Assembly (NCBI RefSeq): GCF_014779715.1
Contig: NZ_JACXYU010000001.1
Coordinates: 806,001 to 870,000 of the forward strand
Direction: 5' to 3'
DNA: 64,000 nt
Origin: Streptomyces chumphonensis
GTDB taxonomy: Bacteria > Actinomycetota > Actinomycetes > Streptomycetales > Streptomycetaceae
Every line of letters starts with the position of its first letter. The stretch's first letter is position 1. This document shows positions 1 to 8,805 of the stretch, piece by piece. The translations under genes were made by a program, and so were the position numbers. The notes beneath the pieces were generated by a model, which saw only the letters and a list, made by a program, of their open reading frames with translations, was not told the origin of the DNA and made no database searches.

Positions 1-393
1 CTGGGTGGCGAAGAACGGGAACCGGAGGTTGACCTCCATGACCCGGTCGTACTCCTCCGGCGTCAGGTCCAGGAAGCCGGTGCGGGTCGCCGTGGCGGCG
101 TTGTTCACCAGGACGTCCGGCAGCCCGACCGCCGCGGCCGCCGCGTCCATCAGCCGGTCGACGGCGCCGGTCGCGGCGGCGTCGAGCAGCGTGAAGTCCG
201 CCGCGACGCCGTACCCGCGCAGCTCGGCGCGGGTCGAGCGGGCGGCGGGCTCGTCGTTCAGCGCGGTGAAGAAGACGTCGCACCCCTCGCGGGCGAACGC
301 CGTGGCGATGGCGCGGCCTATGCCGTTCGCACCGCCGGTGACGATCGCCCGCCGCCCGTCCAGTCGGCCCACGGCCCGCCCCCCGTTCCCCAT
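1..393 (-). CDS. Short-chain dehydrogenase/reductase, C-terminus cut off by window edge
   Basis: Reading leftward from an ATG at 393, the protein has an SDR Rossmann start (IVTGGANGIGRAIA, the TGxxxGxG cofactor motif), then VLVNNAAT, the NNAG-like motif of classical SDRs. The catalytic Tyr/Lys would lie beyond base 1. It would be an NAD(P)-dependent oxidoreductase of unknown substrate. Its ATG overlaps the TGA of the upstream ArgRS gene (ATGA), so it is probably translationally coupled and co-transcribed with the minus-strand biosynthetic-looking run. Family assignment is secure; the role is unknown. Confidence 0.85.
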   Translation of the reverse strand, partial: MGNGGRAVGRLDGRRAIVTGGANGIGRAIATAFAREGCDVFFTALNDEPAARSTRAELRGYGVAADFTLLDAAATGAVDRLMDAAAAAVGLPDVLVNNAATATRTGFLDLTPEEYDRVMEVNLRFPFFATQ

Positions 394-2438
394 CAGATCT
401 TCGGGGGGCACTCGACGTGGCACATCGCGAGCCCGTTGACGAGGACCGTCTGCACGGACTTCGTGATGAGCAGGCGGAACTCGTTCGCCTCACCGCCCTG
501 CAGCACGGGGGCGCTGGCGTAGTACGAGTTGTAGATCCCGGCGATGTCGAGCAGGTGCCGGACGACGACGGCCGGGTCGTCCTCCTCGGCGGCCCGGGCC
601 ACCTTCTCCGGGAACTCCAGGAGGCGGAGGATCAGCAGCGCCTCCTGGTCGCTGACGTCGAACGCGCCGATGGCGGCGGCCTCCGGCAGCGGCCGGTCGT
701 ACTTGCGCAGGATCGCCCGGGCGCGGCAGGCGGAGTAGACGACGTAGGCGCCGCCCGCCTTCTCGAAGCCCGCGATGGTGGAGTTCAGGTCGTCCTTGGC
801 GATGCTGACGGACGCCTTCATGTCCTTCTTGAGGTCGTTGAAGACGACCGAGCCGACGGCGAGCTGGCGGGCGGCCTCGTCGATCTCCTCCTCCGTCATC
901 CCGCCGCTCTCGGCGGTCTTGGCGCGGAAGTGCTCGACGGACCCGGCCAGCAGCTCGTTGACGCCGGCGACGCTGTCCCGGCTGGAGAGCTTCTTGCCGG
1001 AGGCGGCGTCCACGTAGAAGCCGAACCACGTGTGCGTGAGGTTCAGCTCACCCGGCTCGGCCAGGCCCATGACCTCGGCGGCCTCGAACAGCCGCGAGAA
1101 GTGGACGCGCTGCTCCTGGCCCACCACGTAGTTGATGTCGGTCGGCGCGAACAGTTCGCGCCGCAGCTTGATGGCCCCGACGTCCCGGGTGGCGTAGATG
1201 CTCCGGCCGTCGGAGCGGCGGACGACGAGGCGCTCGCCCTTCTTGAGCGGCACGACGATCGCGCCGAGGTCCTTCCGCAGGGAGGTGACGGCCTTGTCCC
1301 GCGCCTCGGGCGTCATCTCGTCCTTCTCGACCAGGCCCGTGAGCTCGGCGGCCTCGCGGTCCACCATCTCCTGGGTCAGCTCGTAGGCCCGGCCGCCGCG
1401 GATGGCCTCGTCGACGGCGGCGTTCCCGGCGTCCAGGTAGAAGCTCTCACCGATGGTGAAGTCGATGTCGATGTCGAGGGCGGCGTAGAACTCCCGGAAG
1501 TCGGCCAGGCTCCACCGGACCATGCGCAGCCAGAGCCCGACCTCCTCCGGGTCGCCCTCCTCCAGGCGCTGGAAGCGGGCGTCGGAGGCGGCGACGAACT
1601 CCTCGTACGTGCGCCGCAGCGCGTGCGCCTCGGTCACGCCGGGGAAGTAGGTCTCGATGACCTTCCGGTCGCTCTCGGCCGCGTGGTCGAGGTCGGTGCC
1701 CGCCGCGACGGTACGCTCCAGCCCGCGCCGGATGGCGTAGATGGACAGCAGCCGCTCGTTGTCGCCGAGGTCCGGGGGGAAGTGGGGCTCGAAGCGGCGG
1801 TAGCCCTCCAGCATGAAGCCGAAGCCGCCGAAGTCGTTGATGTGGTTGACCCGGTAGACCAGGGCGCCGCAGGCCTCGTAGAGGTTGCTCAGCACGTGGC
1901 CGATCATCGTCGACCGCAGGTGACCGGCGTGCAGCACCTTCGCCACGTTGGGCGAGGAGTAGTCGACGATGTGCGTGCGGTCGGCCCGGCGGTCGTTGTG
2001 CCCGAAGCGGCCGTCCAGGGCGACGACGGAGGCCACCCCGGCCAGGTACCAGGCGTCGGTCAGCCGGACGTTGACGTAGATGCCCTTGCGGCTGACCTCG
2101 GCGACGGCGTCGCCGAGCGACGGCGACGACAGCGCCTCGACGATCCACGGCACGTGGGAGGCGATGTACTCCTTCGCCCCGCCCTCCTTGAGGAGCCCCG
2201 TCAACCGCACCGCCAGGTCGGCGCCGAAGCGGGTGCGGTCGAGGATGTCGACCTCCCAGTCCAGCGTGTCGCGGCCGGACCGCTCCCGCAGTGCCTGCTC
2301 GATGCGCGCCTTGACGTGGGCCAGCGGATAGTCCCCGGCGGCCGGCGGCGTCGAGGCGCGTCGGCGCTCGCGCACGGCGTCGCGCAGGGCCTCCACCTCG
2401 TGCCGACGGGCTTCGTTCTGCTTGGCCAACTCGTTCAT
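393..2438 (-). CDS. Arginyl-tRNA synthetase, long divergent form inside a biosynthetic-looking locus
   Basis: A class I ArgRS of about 681 residues. It charges tRNA-Arg with arginine using ATP. Visible are the HIGH-type motif HAGH (about 170-173) in the context DYSSPNVAKVLHAGHLRST, a KMSKS-like KKLSSR (about 482-487), and a C-terminal DALR-like helical domain (LLDIAGIYNSYY). From family knowledge the housekeeping streptomycete ArgRS is roughly 590 residues, so this one has about 90 extra, mostly at the N-terminus. The ATG at 2438 is preferred; an in-frame GTG at 2456, with a possible -10 just upstream, could make a leaderless start. The gene sits with tailoring enzymes rather than translation genes, so it may be a second, self-resistance or tRNA-dependent biosynthetic copy. 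That part is inference. Confidence 0.88.
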   Translation of the reverse strand: MNELAKQNEARRHEVEALRDAVRERRRASTPPAAGDYPLAHVKARIEQALRERSGRDTLDWEVDILDRTRFGADLAVRLTGLLKEGGAKEYIASHVPWIVEALSSPSLGDAVAEVSRKGIYVNVRLTDAWYLAGVASVVALDGRFGHNDRRADRTHIVDYSSPNVAKVLHAGHLRSTMIGHVLSNLYEACGALVYRVNHINDFGGFGFMLEGYRRFEPHFPPDLGDNERLLSIYAIRRGLERTVAAGTDLDHAAESDRKVIETYFPGVTEAHALRRTYEEFVAASDARFQRLEEGDPEEVGLWLRMVRWSLADFREFYAALDIDIDFTIGESFYLDAGNAAVDEAIRGGRAYELTQEMVDREAAELTGLVEKDEMTPEARDKAVTSLRKDLGAIVVPLKKGERLVVRRSDGRSIYATRDVGAIKLRRELFAPTDINYVVGQEQRVHFSRLFEAAEVMGLAEPGELNLTHTWFGFYVDAASGKKLSSRDSVAGVNELLAGSVEHFRAKTAESGGMTEEEIDEAARQLAVGSVVFNDLKKDMKASVSIAKDDLNSTIAGFEKAGGAYVVYSACRARAILRKYDRPLPEAAAIGAFDVSDQEALLILRLLEFPEKVARAAEEDDPAVVVRHLLDIAGIYNSYYASAPVLQGGEANEFRLLITKSVQTVLVNGLAMCHVECPPKI

Positions 2439-2515
2439 GGGAATCGCTTCACGCACCGTAGCAATAGTCGTTTTCGGGTGGGTGTGTCCGGTCCGTCCGG
2501 ACCGTCACGAAACGG

Positions 2516-3595
2516 TCAGCTCCGAGCGGCTCCCCGTCCACCGTCGTCACGCGCGCGGAGCGTGGTGTCGCTCCGCAGCTCCGTCACGACGTCGACGATG
2601 AGGTCCTCCTGCCCGGCGACCACCTGCCGCCTGCCCAACTCGAAGAAGACGTCGCGCGGATCGACCCCCGCGCGGCGGGAGGCGTCCAGCACCCGGTTTT
2701 TGAAGCCCGAGAATACCCCAGCCAGTCCGCTCACGATGCTTTCGGAGCTGATGGTGGGAGGCGCGGGCATGAGGGTCCGCTCGGCCAGGTCGCCCGCGTC
2801 CAGGAGGGCGTAGAGGTCGATGCCGGTGTCGAATCCCATCCGTTCCAGCACCGGCACGACGACCTCCAGCTGGGTGTTCCCCGCTCCGGCGCCGAACCCC
2901 CGGGCGCAGGCGTCGACGATCGTGGCACCCGCCGTCGCGGCGGCGACCGAGTTGGCCACGGCCATGCCCAGGTTGTTGTGTGCGTGGAAGATCACCGGCA
3001 CGTCCACCGCGGCCGTGATCGCGGTGATCCGTTCCGTGACGTCGGTGGGCAGGTAGTGCCCGGAGGAGTCGAAGATCCCCACGGCCCGCGCGCCGTAGGA
3101 GACGAGCGCCGCGCACTGCTCCGCCAGCCGCCCCGGCTCGGCCATGTGGCTCATGAGCAGGACGCCCTGCGCCTCGACCCCCGTCTCGCCGAGGAGGTCC
3201 AGATGACGCTCGGCGACGTCGGCCTCGGTGCAGTGGGCGGCGACGCGTACGACGTCCGCGCCGTGCCGGACCGCCCGCCGCAGGTCGTCGCCCGTGCCCC
3301 AGCCGGGCAGCATGAAGACGCCCATCCGGCTGTTCGGCAGGGCCTCGCGGACCACCGCCAGCATCTCGTCGTCGCGCAGCCTGGCCCGGCCGACCTGCAG
3401 GGAGGAGGCGCCCAGGCCGTTCCCGTGCCCCACCTCGACCACGGGCACCCCGGCGGCGTCGGCCGCCGCCGCGTAGCCGCGCAGCTGCTCCGCGTCGAGC
3501 CGGTGGCGCACCGCGTGGTGCCCGTCCCGCAGGGTGGGGTCGTGGATCACGATGCGCGGCCGGTCCTCCGCGTGCTCGTCCACCGTCCGGCTCAC
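2516..3595 (-). CDS. 4-hydroxy-2-oxovalerate aldolase family (DmpG/BphI-like)
   Basis: About 359 residues, the family's usual size. It has the TIM-barrel HMGL-type start [13 protein letters not shown] (the DxTLRDG metal/base motif, about 19-25), then [25 protein letters not shown] and the metal-binding FHAHNNL. These match DmpG-type aldolases, which cleave 4-hydroxy-2-oxoacids to pyruvate and an aldehyde. The GTG start at 3595 overlaps the TGA of the aldehyde dehydrogenase gene (GTGA). Aldolase and dehydrogenase normally form a substrate-channelling complex, and the adjacency fits. No hydratase or meta-cleavage gene is visible nearby, so the pair may serve a biosynthetic pathway instead of aromatic degradation (inference). 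Confidence 0.87.
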   Translation of the reverse strand: MSRTVDEHAEDRPRIVIHDPTLRDGHHAVRHRLDAEQLRGYAAAADAAGVPVVEVGHGNGLGASSLQVGRARLRDDEMLAVVREALPNSRMGVFMLPGWGTGDDLRRAVRHGADVVRVAAHCTEADVAERHLDLLGETGVEAQGVLLMSHMAEPGRLAEQCAALVSYGARAVGIFDSSGHYLPTDVTERITAITAAVDVPVIFHAHNNLGMAVANSVAAATAGATIVDACARGFGAGAGNTQLEVVVPVLERMGFDTGIDLYALLDAGDLAERTLMPAPPTISSESIVSGLAGVFSGFKNRVLDASRRAGVDPRDVFFELGRRQVVAGQEDLIVDVVTELRSDTTLRARDDGGRGAARS

Positions 3596-4497
3596 GACAG
3601 CTCCTCCGTGGCGCCCGCCCGGGGCCGACGCGCGGCGTACCGCTCGGCGATCAGCACGGCGGCCGCGTTGATGATGTCCAGGTTCCCCGCGTACCGGGGA
3701 ATGCGGTCCCCCGCGGCCGTCACCTCGACCGCGACGAAGATCCGCTCGTCGGTGACGGTGCAGGCGGTCACCCGGTAGCCGGGGGTGTGGCGGCGCACCT
3801 CGGCGGCCGCGGCCTCGACGTGCGCCGCGACGGTGTCCTCGTCCGCGCCGGGCACGACGAGGGACATCGCGACGCGGAACGGTGCGGGTGGCCGCGCGGG
3901 GCTCAGGTTGACGATGGCCTTGACGTCGGCGACACCGGTGAACGTGCGCACGGCCGTCTCCGTCGTCGCGATGTACTCGTCCAGGTTGAGGCGGGTGGCC
4001 CGGCCCACGCTGACACTCGCGGCCGTGGTGACCACCTCGACGTACTCCGGGTACCGCGGCCGGCACAGGCGCGCGAGCGCGTGGAGGACGGGCACGGAGG
4101 CCTGGCCCCCGCAGCTCACCAGGTTGACGTTGCGGTGCAGCAGCGCGTCGGCGCCGTTGACCGTGGGCACGACCATGTGGCCCACCCGGCTCGGCGTGAG
4201 GTCGACCAGCAGCGTCCCGAGCGGCTCGAGCCGGGCCCAGTGCTCGGCGTGCGCCGTCGCGTTGGTGGCGTCGAAGACGACGTCGAACGGTTCACGCCCG
4301 GCGACCAGCGCGTCCACGCCGCCCGCCGCCGTCGCGCAGCCCAGCGCGGCGGCGTGCCGCAGACCGCGCGTCTCCTCGGTGCGCCCGACCACCAGTTCAC
4401 AGCTCAGCGCCGGGGACCGCTGGATCTTGGTGACGAGGTCGATGCCGATGAGCCCGGCACCGAGGACGGCGACCCTCAGGGGTTCACTGCGGGGCAT
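3592..4497 (-). CDS. Acylating aldehyde dehydrogenase (DmpF/BphJ-like)
   Basis: 301 residues, typical for the family. An N-terminal NAD-binding GAGLIG motif (about 14-19) is followed by the catalytic-cysteine motif [17 protein letters not shown] near the C-terminus also fits acetaldehyde dehydrogenase (acetylating). It oxidises an aldehyde to its acyl-CoA with NAD+ and CoA, normally taking aldehyde channelled from the partner aldolase encoded next. It could therefore supply an acyl-CoA starter, for example to the KAS III encoded on the other strand; that link is inference. Its start region overlaps the end of the carbamoyltransferase gene by 14 bp. Confidence 0.88.
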   Translation of the reverse strand: MPRSEPLRVAVLGAGLIGIDLVTKIQRSPALSCELVVGRTEETRGLRHAAALGCATAAGGVDALVAGREPFDVVFDATNATAHAEHWARLEPLGTLLVDLTPSRVGHMVVPTVNGADALLHRNVNLVSCGGQASVPVLHALARLCRPRYPEYVEVVTTAASVSVGRATRLNLDEYIATTETAVRTFTGVADVKAIVNLSPARPPAPFRVAMSLVVPGADEDTVAAHVEAAAAEVRRHTPGYRVTACTVTDERIFVAVEVTAAGDRIPRYAGNLDIINAAAVLIAERYAARRPRAGATEELS

Positions 4498-6502
4498 CGG
4501 CGAGCGACCTCCCCCGCGCCAGCAGCAGCCGGTCCGCCAAGAGCCCGCGCACGACGCGCAGCGCCTCCGCGCGCTGCGCCGCCTCCGGACAGTGCGTCTT
4601 CAGCAGGTCGCGCAGCGGGGTGGCGCCGTCGGCGTGCGCGAGCAGCAGGAAGGCGGAGGACGTCAGCTCCACGCCCGGACCGCCCCGGGGCCGGCTGGTG
4701 AGCCGGTAGGCGGGCCCGTCCTCGCCGACCGCGGCACTCAGCTCCACGCCCGGCGCCCGGGCCGGCAGGCAGTCCTCCAGCGCGTCGGCACCGGAGGGCG
4801 GCGGGACGGGGGCCACGACGCGGTCCTCGATCACCAGCGCGTCCATCTGCGTCGCCAGCAGCACGTCGACGGCCTGCGCGGGCGTCTCGACGATCGGCTC
4901 CCCGCGCACGTTCATGCTCGTGTTGACGAGGACCGGCACGCCCGTCCGCTCGCCGAACGCGGTGAGCAGCGCGTGCCAGCGCGGGTTGCGGACGCGGTCG
5001 ACCGTCTGGACGCGGGCCGATCCGTCGACGTGCGTCACGGCGCCGAGGCGGTCCCGCCACTCGGGGCGCACCGGCACGACCCGCAGCATGTACGGGCTCT
5101 CCGGATCCGGGCCCATGTCGAAGAACCGATCGGCCACCTCCACCGGCACGATGGGGGCGTAGGGCCGGAACTCCTCCCGGTACTTGATCGAACGGTTGAG
5201 GTGCTCCCAGGTCTCGCGCTCGAACGGCGCGGCCATGATGGAGCGGTGGCCGAGCGCGCGCGGCCCGAACTCGGAACCGCCCTCGAACCAGCCGACCACC
5301 TGCCCGGCGGCCAGCCGTTCGACGACCTGCCGCTGCGCGTACCCGGCGACGTCCAGGAACCCGCCGCGCTCCCCCAGCGCGGCCTCGACCTCCTCGGGCC
5401 GGTAGGGGCGGCCCAGGAAGTCGTGCGGCACCTGGCCCCGCTTGGTCTCACCGGTGAGCAGGTAGTGCGCGGCCGCCGCGACACCCACGGAGACACCCGC
5501 GTCGTGGCTGGCCGGCATGGCGTAGAAACGGCGCACGCCCGACTCCCGCACCATGCGCTGGTTCGCGACGCTGTTGAGCGCCACCCCGCCGGCGTAGGCC
5601 AGGTCGGGCTCACCGGTCCGCTCCAGCACCCGGGCGGCCCGCTCGGTCAGCGCCACCTCCAGGTCGGCCTGCACCCGCGCGGCCAGGTCGCGGTACTCCA
5701 TGGGGCCGCCCCGCCGGTTGGCCCGGCGAAGGTCCTGCTTCCACACGCTGCCGAAGCGGGACACCCCGTCGTCGTCCCGGGTCAGCAGACTCGCCCCGAA
5801 GCGCGCCGGGTCGCCGTAGGGGGCCAGCCCCATGAGCTTCCCGCCCTCCTGCCAGTCGCCGAAGACGTACTGGGAAACGGCCGCGTAGGTCTCCCCCAGC
5901 GAGGAGGACCCGCACATGGGGTGGAAGGACGCCGCCATGGCACGGTCCACCAGCCGGTAGCCGCTCCGGTCGAAGACGTACGCCGACTCCACGTGGTACG
6001 GCGGCCGGGGCACCGGCATCGGCGTGTTGGCGTACGCGGCGAGCTCGGGCCCCCGCAGGAGGAGGTCGTCGGCGCCGATCACGCTGCCGCCGGAGCCGTC
6101 CACCACCCAGACGGCCGACCGGTCGAACGGGCTGGAGAAGAACGTCGCGAAGGCGTGGGCCAGGTGGTGCGAGACGAACACCGACCGCTCACCCACCGGA
6201 TCGAACAGGTCGAAGCTCTCGTCCGCGAAGGGGAAGTTGAGCCCCACCTGACTTGGGACCAGGTTCTGGGTGTTGAACGCGAAGAGGTCCACGTCGTCGG
6301 GCGTGAGCCCCGCCGCGTCGAGGCAGTAGTCGGCGGCGAGCCGCGTGTTGAGGTAGGGGCGGCCGTCCCGCTTGACGCGCGTGAGCCGTTCGAGCTGGAT
6401 GGCGGCGACGACCTGCCCGCCGCGCAGGAGACACGCCGAGGCGTCGTGGCTGCACGACATCCCGAGCACGACGGGGCCGTCTTCGGCCCGGCTGGAGACC
6501 AT
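4484..6502 (-). CDS. NodU/CmcH/TobZ-family O-carbamoyltransferase with extra C-terminal domain
   Basis: About 672 residues. The N-terminal Kae1-like half has SCSHDASACLLRGG and the metal-binding HHLAHA (about 112-117), then VVDGSGGS. The C-terminal YrdC-like half has EFGPRALGHRSIMAAPF and VNTSMNVRGEPIV. Together these identify an enzyme that transfers carbamoyl from carbamoyl phosphate (via carbamoyl-AMP) to a hydroxyl group, as in cephamycin, tobramycin and nodulation factor biosynthesis. After the usual end (about residue 562) there is an additional segment of roughly 110 residues rich in Leu/Ala/Arg, with helix-strand patterning suggestive of a small PqqD- or winged-helix-like domain. The ATG at 6502 begins VVLGMSCSHD, the normal family N-terminus. 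Confidence 0.9.
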   Translation of the reverse strand: MVSSRAEDGPVVLGMSCSHDASACLLRGGQVVAAIQLERLTRVKRDGRPYLNTRLAADYCLDAAGLTPDDVDLFAFNTQNLVPSQVGLNFPFADESFDLFDPVGERSVFVSHHLAHAFATFFSSPFDRSAVWVVDGSGGSVIGADDLLLRGPELAAYANTPMPVPRPPYHVESAYVFDRSGYRLVDRAMAASFHPMCGSSSLGETYAAVSQYVFGDWQEGGKLMGLAPYGDPARFGASLLTRDDDGVSRFGSVWKQDLRRANRRGGPMEYRDLAARVQADLEVALTERAARVLERTGEPDLAYAGGVALNSVANQRMVRESGVRRFYAMPASHDAGVSVGVAAAAHYLLTGETKRGQVPHDFLGRPYRPEEVEAALGERGGFLDVAGYAQRQVVERLAAGQVVGWFEGGSEFGPRALGHRSIMAAPFERETWEHLNRSIKYREEFRPYAPIVPVEVADRFFDMGPDPESPYMLRVVPVRPEWRDRLGAVTHVDGSARVQTVDRVRNPRWHALLTAFGERTGVPVLVNTSMNVRGEPIVETPAQAVDVLLATQMDALVIEDRVVAPVPPPSGADALEDCLPARAPGVELSAAVGEDGPAYRLTSRPRGGPGVELTSSAFLLLAHADGATPLRDLLKTHCPEAAQRAEALRVVRGLLADRLLLARGRSLADAPQ

Positions 6503-6516
6503 GGAGGAGTGACCGC

Positions 6517-7263
6517 CTAGGAGTTCTGCGGAAGCGGCGCGTCGCGCAGCGGACGCGTCGAGCCGTAGCGCGAGACCTGCGTCGCGTTCTTCGGCTCCGA
6601 GTAGTAGTTGACGACCGAGGCGAGCCGGTCGTGGTCGGAGCGGTTGCGCGCACTGGCGTGGACCGTCAGGACGTCCAGGAACAGCGCGTCGCCGGGCTCC
6701 ATGACGGCCGCTTCGACCGTGCTCAGGTCCAGGGTGTTCTCGCGCACCTGGTAGTCGTCCAGGTCCTCGTGCGGCAGAAGCTGCTTGTGCGAGCCGGGGA
6801 GCAGCTCGATGCCGCCGCGCTCCGGCGTCGCCGGGTCGATCGCGCACCAGAGGGTGAGCTGCCGCGCCGACAGGTCCGTCCAGTACGCGAGATCCTGGTG
6901 CATCGGTTTGCGGCGCCCACTTCTCGCGGGCTTGAAAATGAGCTTGGAGGAGTGCAGGTAGATGCGGGGCCCCATCAGATCCTCGACGTGATCAAGAACA
7001 CGCGGAGAACCGAATATCCCGCGGAAACCGGCGTCGTTGTCGAAAGGCGCCGGAACACGGCGCAGCACCGGCGCGGCGCTTCCGTCCTGATCCCAGGCCG
7101 TACCGTCCGCAGCGGAGGCCGACGCGGACTCGGCCGCGGCGGCACGCTGGTAGTACGCCTTGATGTACGTGATGTCCTCCGGGCTCAGAAAGCCCGGAAC
7201 TATGCAGTAACCGTCCCGGCTGAACTGCTCGGCCTGAGCGGCGGTAAGCGCCTTGAGCGTCAT
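6517..7263 (-). CDS. Phytanoyl-CoA dioxygenase (PhyH)-family Fe(II)/2-oxoglutarate oxygenase
   Basis: About 248 residues. A PhyH start (GYCIVPGFLSPEDI) is followed by the iron ligands His122 and Asp124 (MHQDLAYW) and a distal His202 (TVHASARNRSD), with a nearby Arg for 2-oxoglutarate. It would hydroxylate, desaturate or cyclise a small-molecule substrate. It is the first gene of the minus-strand run and lies 14 bp upstream of the carbamoyltransferase start, so a new hydroxyl made here could be the carbamoylation site (inference). The chosen ATG at 7263 gives the usual PhyH N-terminus; no strong Shine-Dalgarno is visible, and in-frame starts further out (for example 7293) cannot be excluded. 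Confidence 0.85.
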   Translation of the reverse strand: MTLKALTAAQAEQFSRDGYCIVPGFLSPEDITYIKAYYQRAAAAESASASAADGTAWDQDGSAAPVLRRVPAPFDNDAGFRGIFGSPRVLDHVEDLMGPRIYLHSSKLIFKPARSGRRKPMHQDLAYWTDLSARQLTLWCAIDPATPERGGIELLPGSHKQLLPHEDLDDYQVRENTLDLSTVEAAVMEPGDALFLDVLTVHASARNRSDHDRLASVVNYYSEPKNATQVSRYGSTRPLRDAPLPQNS

Positions 7264-7491
7264 ATGCCCGAGCGTACTGACGGACCACCACATGATCAAC
7301 GTGCTTTTGGTGAAAGGACCTTCACGGTGTTCCCGCACCCCGCATTCGGGGCGGGGGTGGGGCGGCCGTCGTCATCCTACCCGGGTGACGCCGCCGCCCG
7401 CGCCGCGCGCACGGCGCTGACCTGCGGATCGCCGGCCGTCCGCTCTACACTGATCGCCGACACGACCGACCGAACGGGCGAGGTAAGCGCT

Positions 7492-7539
7492 GTGCGACGG
7501 ATACTCCGCAACTCCCTTCGCTCCGGGACGCGTCGATGA
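7492..7539 (+). CDS. Arginine-rich 15-residue leader ORF, coupled to the KAS III gene
   Basis: A GTG at 7492, preceded by GAGG at about 7480-7483, opens a short frame encoding VRRILRNSLRSGTRR and ending in TGA at 7537-7539. The stop overlaps the KAS III ATG as ATGA. Six of 15 residues are arginine. Such an ORF could couple KAS III translation to passage through Arg codons, or could be chance. The locus also contains a second ArgRS, which makes an arginyl-tRNA-sensing leader conceivable, but there is no direct proof that it is translated. Confidence 0.4.
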   Translation: MRRILRNSLRSGTRR

Positions 7540-8570
7540 CGGCCGACGGACCGCCCACCACCGCCCCGGCAGACCGGGCGGCGGTGCTCTGCGGCCTCGG
7601 ACACTGGCTCCCGCCCACGGTCGTGACCAACGAGGAGCTGAGCTCGCGGCTCGACACCTCGGAGGAGTGGATCCGCAGCCGCACCGGCATCTCCACCCGG
7701 CATCTGGCCGGCCCGAACACGGCCACCTCCGACCTGGCGGTGGAAGCGGGCGCCCGGGCGCTGAAGTCGGCGGGCGGCGGTGAGGTCCAGGCCCTCGTCC
7801 TCGCCACGACGACGCCCGACCACCCCTGCCCCGCCACGGCCCCGGACGTCGCCGCCCGCCTCGGCATGACGGGCATCGCCGCCTTCGACGTCTCCGCCGT
7901 GTGCACCGGCTTCCTCTACGGCCTCGCCACGGCGGCCGGACTCATCGCGGCGGGCACCGCGGAGCGCGTGCTCCTCATCGCGGCCGAGACGTTCTCCACC
8001 CTCCTGGACCCGCAGGACCGCACCACCGTGCCGATCTTCGGCGACGGCGCGGGGGCGGTCGTCCTGCGGCGCGGCTCCGCCGAGGAGCCCGGGGCGATCG
8101 GACCCGTCGTGCTCGGCAGCGACGGGGGACGCCGCGAGCTGATCGCCGTCGACGCGGGCGGCTCCCGCCGCCGCGCCGACGGACCGGCGGACACCGCGCC
8201 CGACGGCTACTTCCGGATGCGGGGCCGGGAGGTCTTCCGGCAGGCCGTCGAGCGCATGGGCGAGGCGTCCCGGAGCGCGGTGGCGGCCGCGGGCTGGTCG
8301 CTGGAGACGGTGGACCGGCTCGTGGCCCACCAGGCCAACGCCCGCATCACCTCCTTCGTCGCCTCGGAGCTGGACATCCCGACGGCGCGGTGCGTGCACA
8401 ACATCGGACGGGTCGGCAACACCGCCGCCGCCTCGATCCCCCTCCTGCTCTCCCAGGCCGCGCAGGACGGCACGCTCACCCCGGGGCACCGCGTCCTCAT
8501 GACCGCCTTCGGCGGCGGGCTGACCTGGGGCGCCACCACCCTCGTGTGGCCCGGGCCCGACCTCGGGTAG
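7536..8570 (+). CDS. 3-oxoacyl-ACP synthase III (KAS III / FabH-like)
   Basis: 344 residues, normal FabH length. The catalytic triad is visible: Cys123 in DVSAVCTGFLYG, His265 in AHQANARI, and Asn295 in RVGNTAAASIP, with the glycine-rich C-terminal GGGLTWGA. KAS III enzymes condense an acyl-CoA starter with malonyl-ACP, and secondary-metabolism relatives may instead act as acyltransferases. No ACP or FAS operon is adjacent, so it is probably a pathway-specific copy, possibly fed by the aldolase/acylating-dehydrogenase pair (inference). It is transcribed divergently from PhyH; its ATG overlaps the stop of the small Arg-rich leader. Confidence 0.9.
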   Translation: MTADGPPTTAPADRAAVLCGLGHWLPPTVVTNEELSSRLDTSEEWIRSRTGISTRHLAGPNTATSDLAVEAGARALKSAGGGEVQALVLATTTPDHPCPATAPDVAARLGMTGIAAFDVSAVCTGFLYGLATAAGLIAAGTAERVLLIAAETFSTLLDPQDRTTVPIFGDGAGAVVLRRGSAEEPGAIGPVVLGSDGGRRELIAVDAGGSRRRADGPADTAPDGYFRMRGREVFRQAVERMGEASRSAVAAAGWSLETVDRLVAHQANARITSFVASELDIPTARCVHNIGRVGNTAAASIPLLLSQAAQDGTLTPGHRVLMTAFGGGLTWGATTLVWPGPDLG

Positions 8571-8805
8571 CTCCGCGCCGACGCGGCCCGAGGTGGGCGA
8601 CGCCGAGGGGCGGCATGTCGGTTCGGCCTGGCGGAACAACCCCTGACCAGGGCTGGAGATCGCCCTCTTGATCGTTTAAGGTGTGCGTGCCGTGCCATAG
8701 TGTCTATACGCATGGCACCCGGGGGCCGCGCGGCGGACACCTGCTCGCCAGGAGCGGGCACTCCACCCCGCAGCGCGGTCACCGTCACAGAGGGGGGATT
8801 TCCTG

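Noticed and set aside
417-2813. 798-codon plus-strand open frame opposite the ArgRS gene
   Set aside because: Low-complexity Val/Gly/Asp-rich translation with no motifs; it mirrors a clear ArgRS in high-GC DNA.
8668-8703. TTGATC and CATAGT as a promoter for the JmjC gene
   Set aside because: Spacer of about 22 bp is too long for a standard -35/-10 pair.
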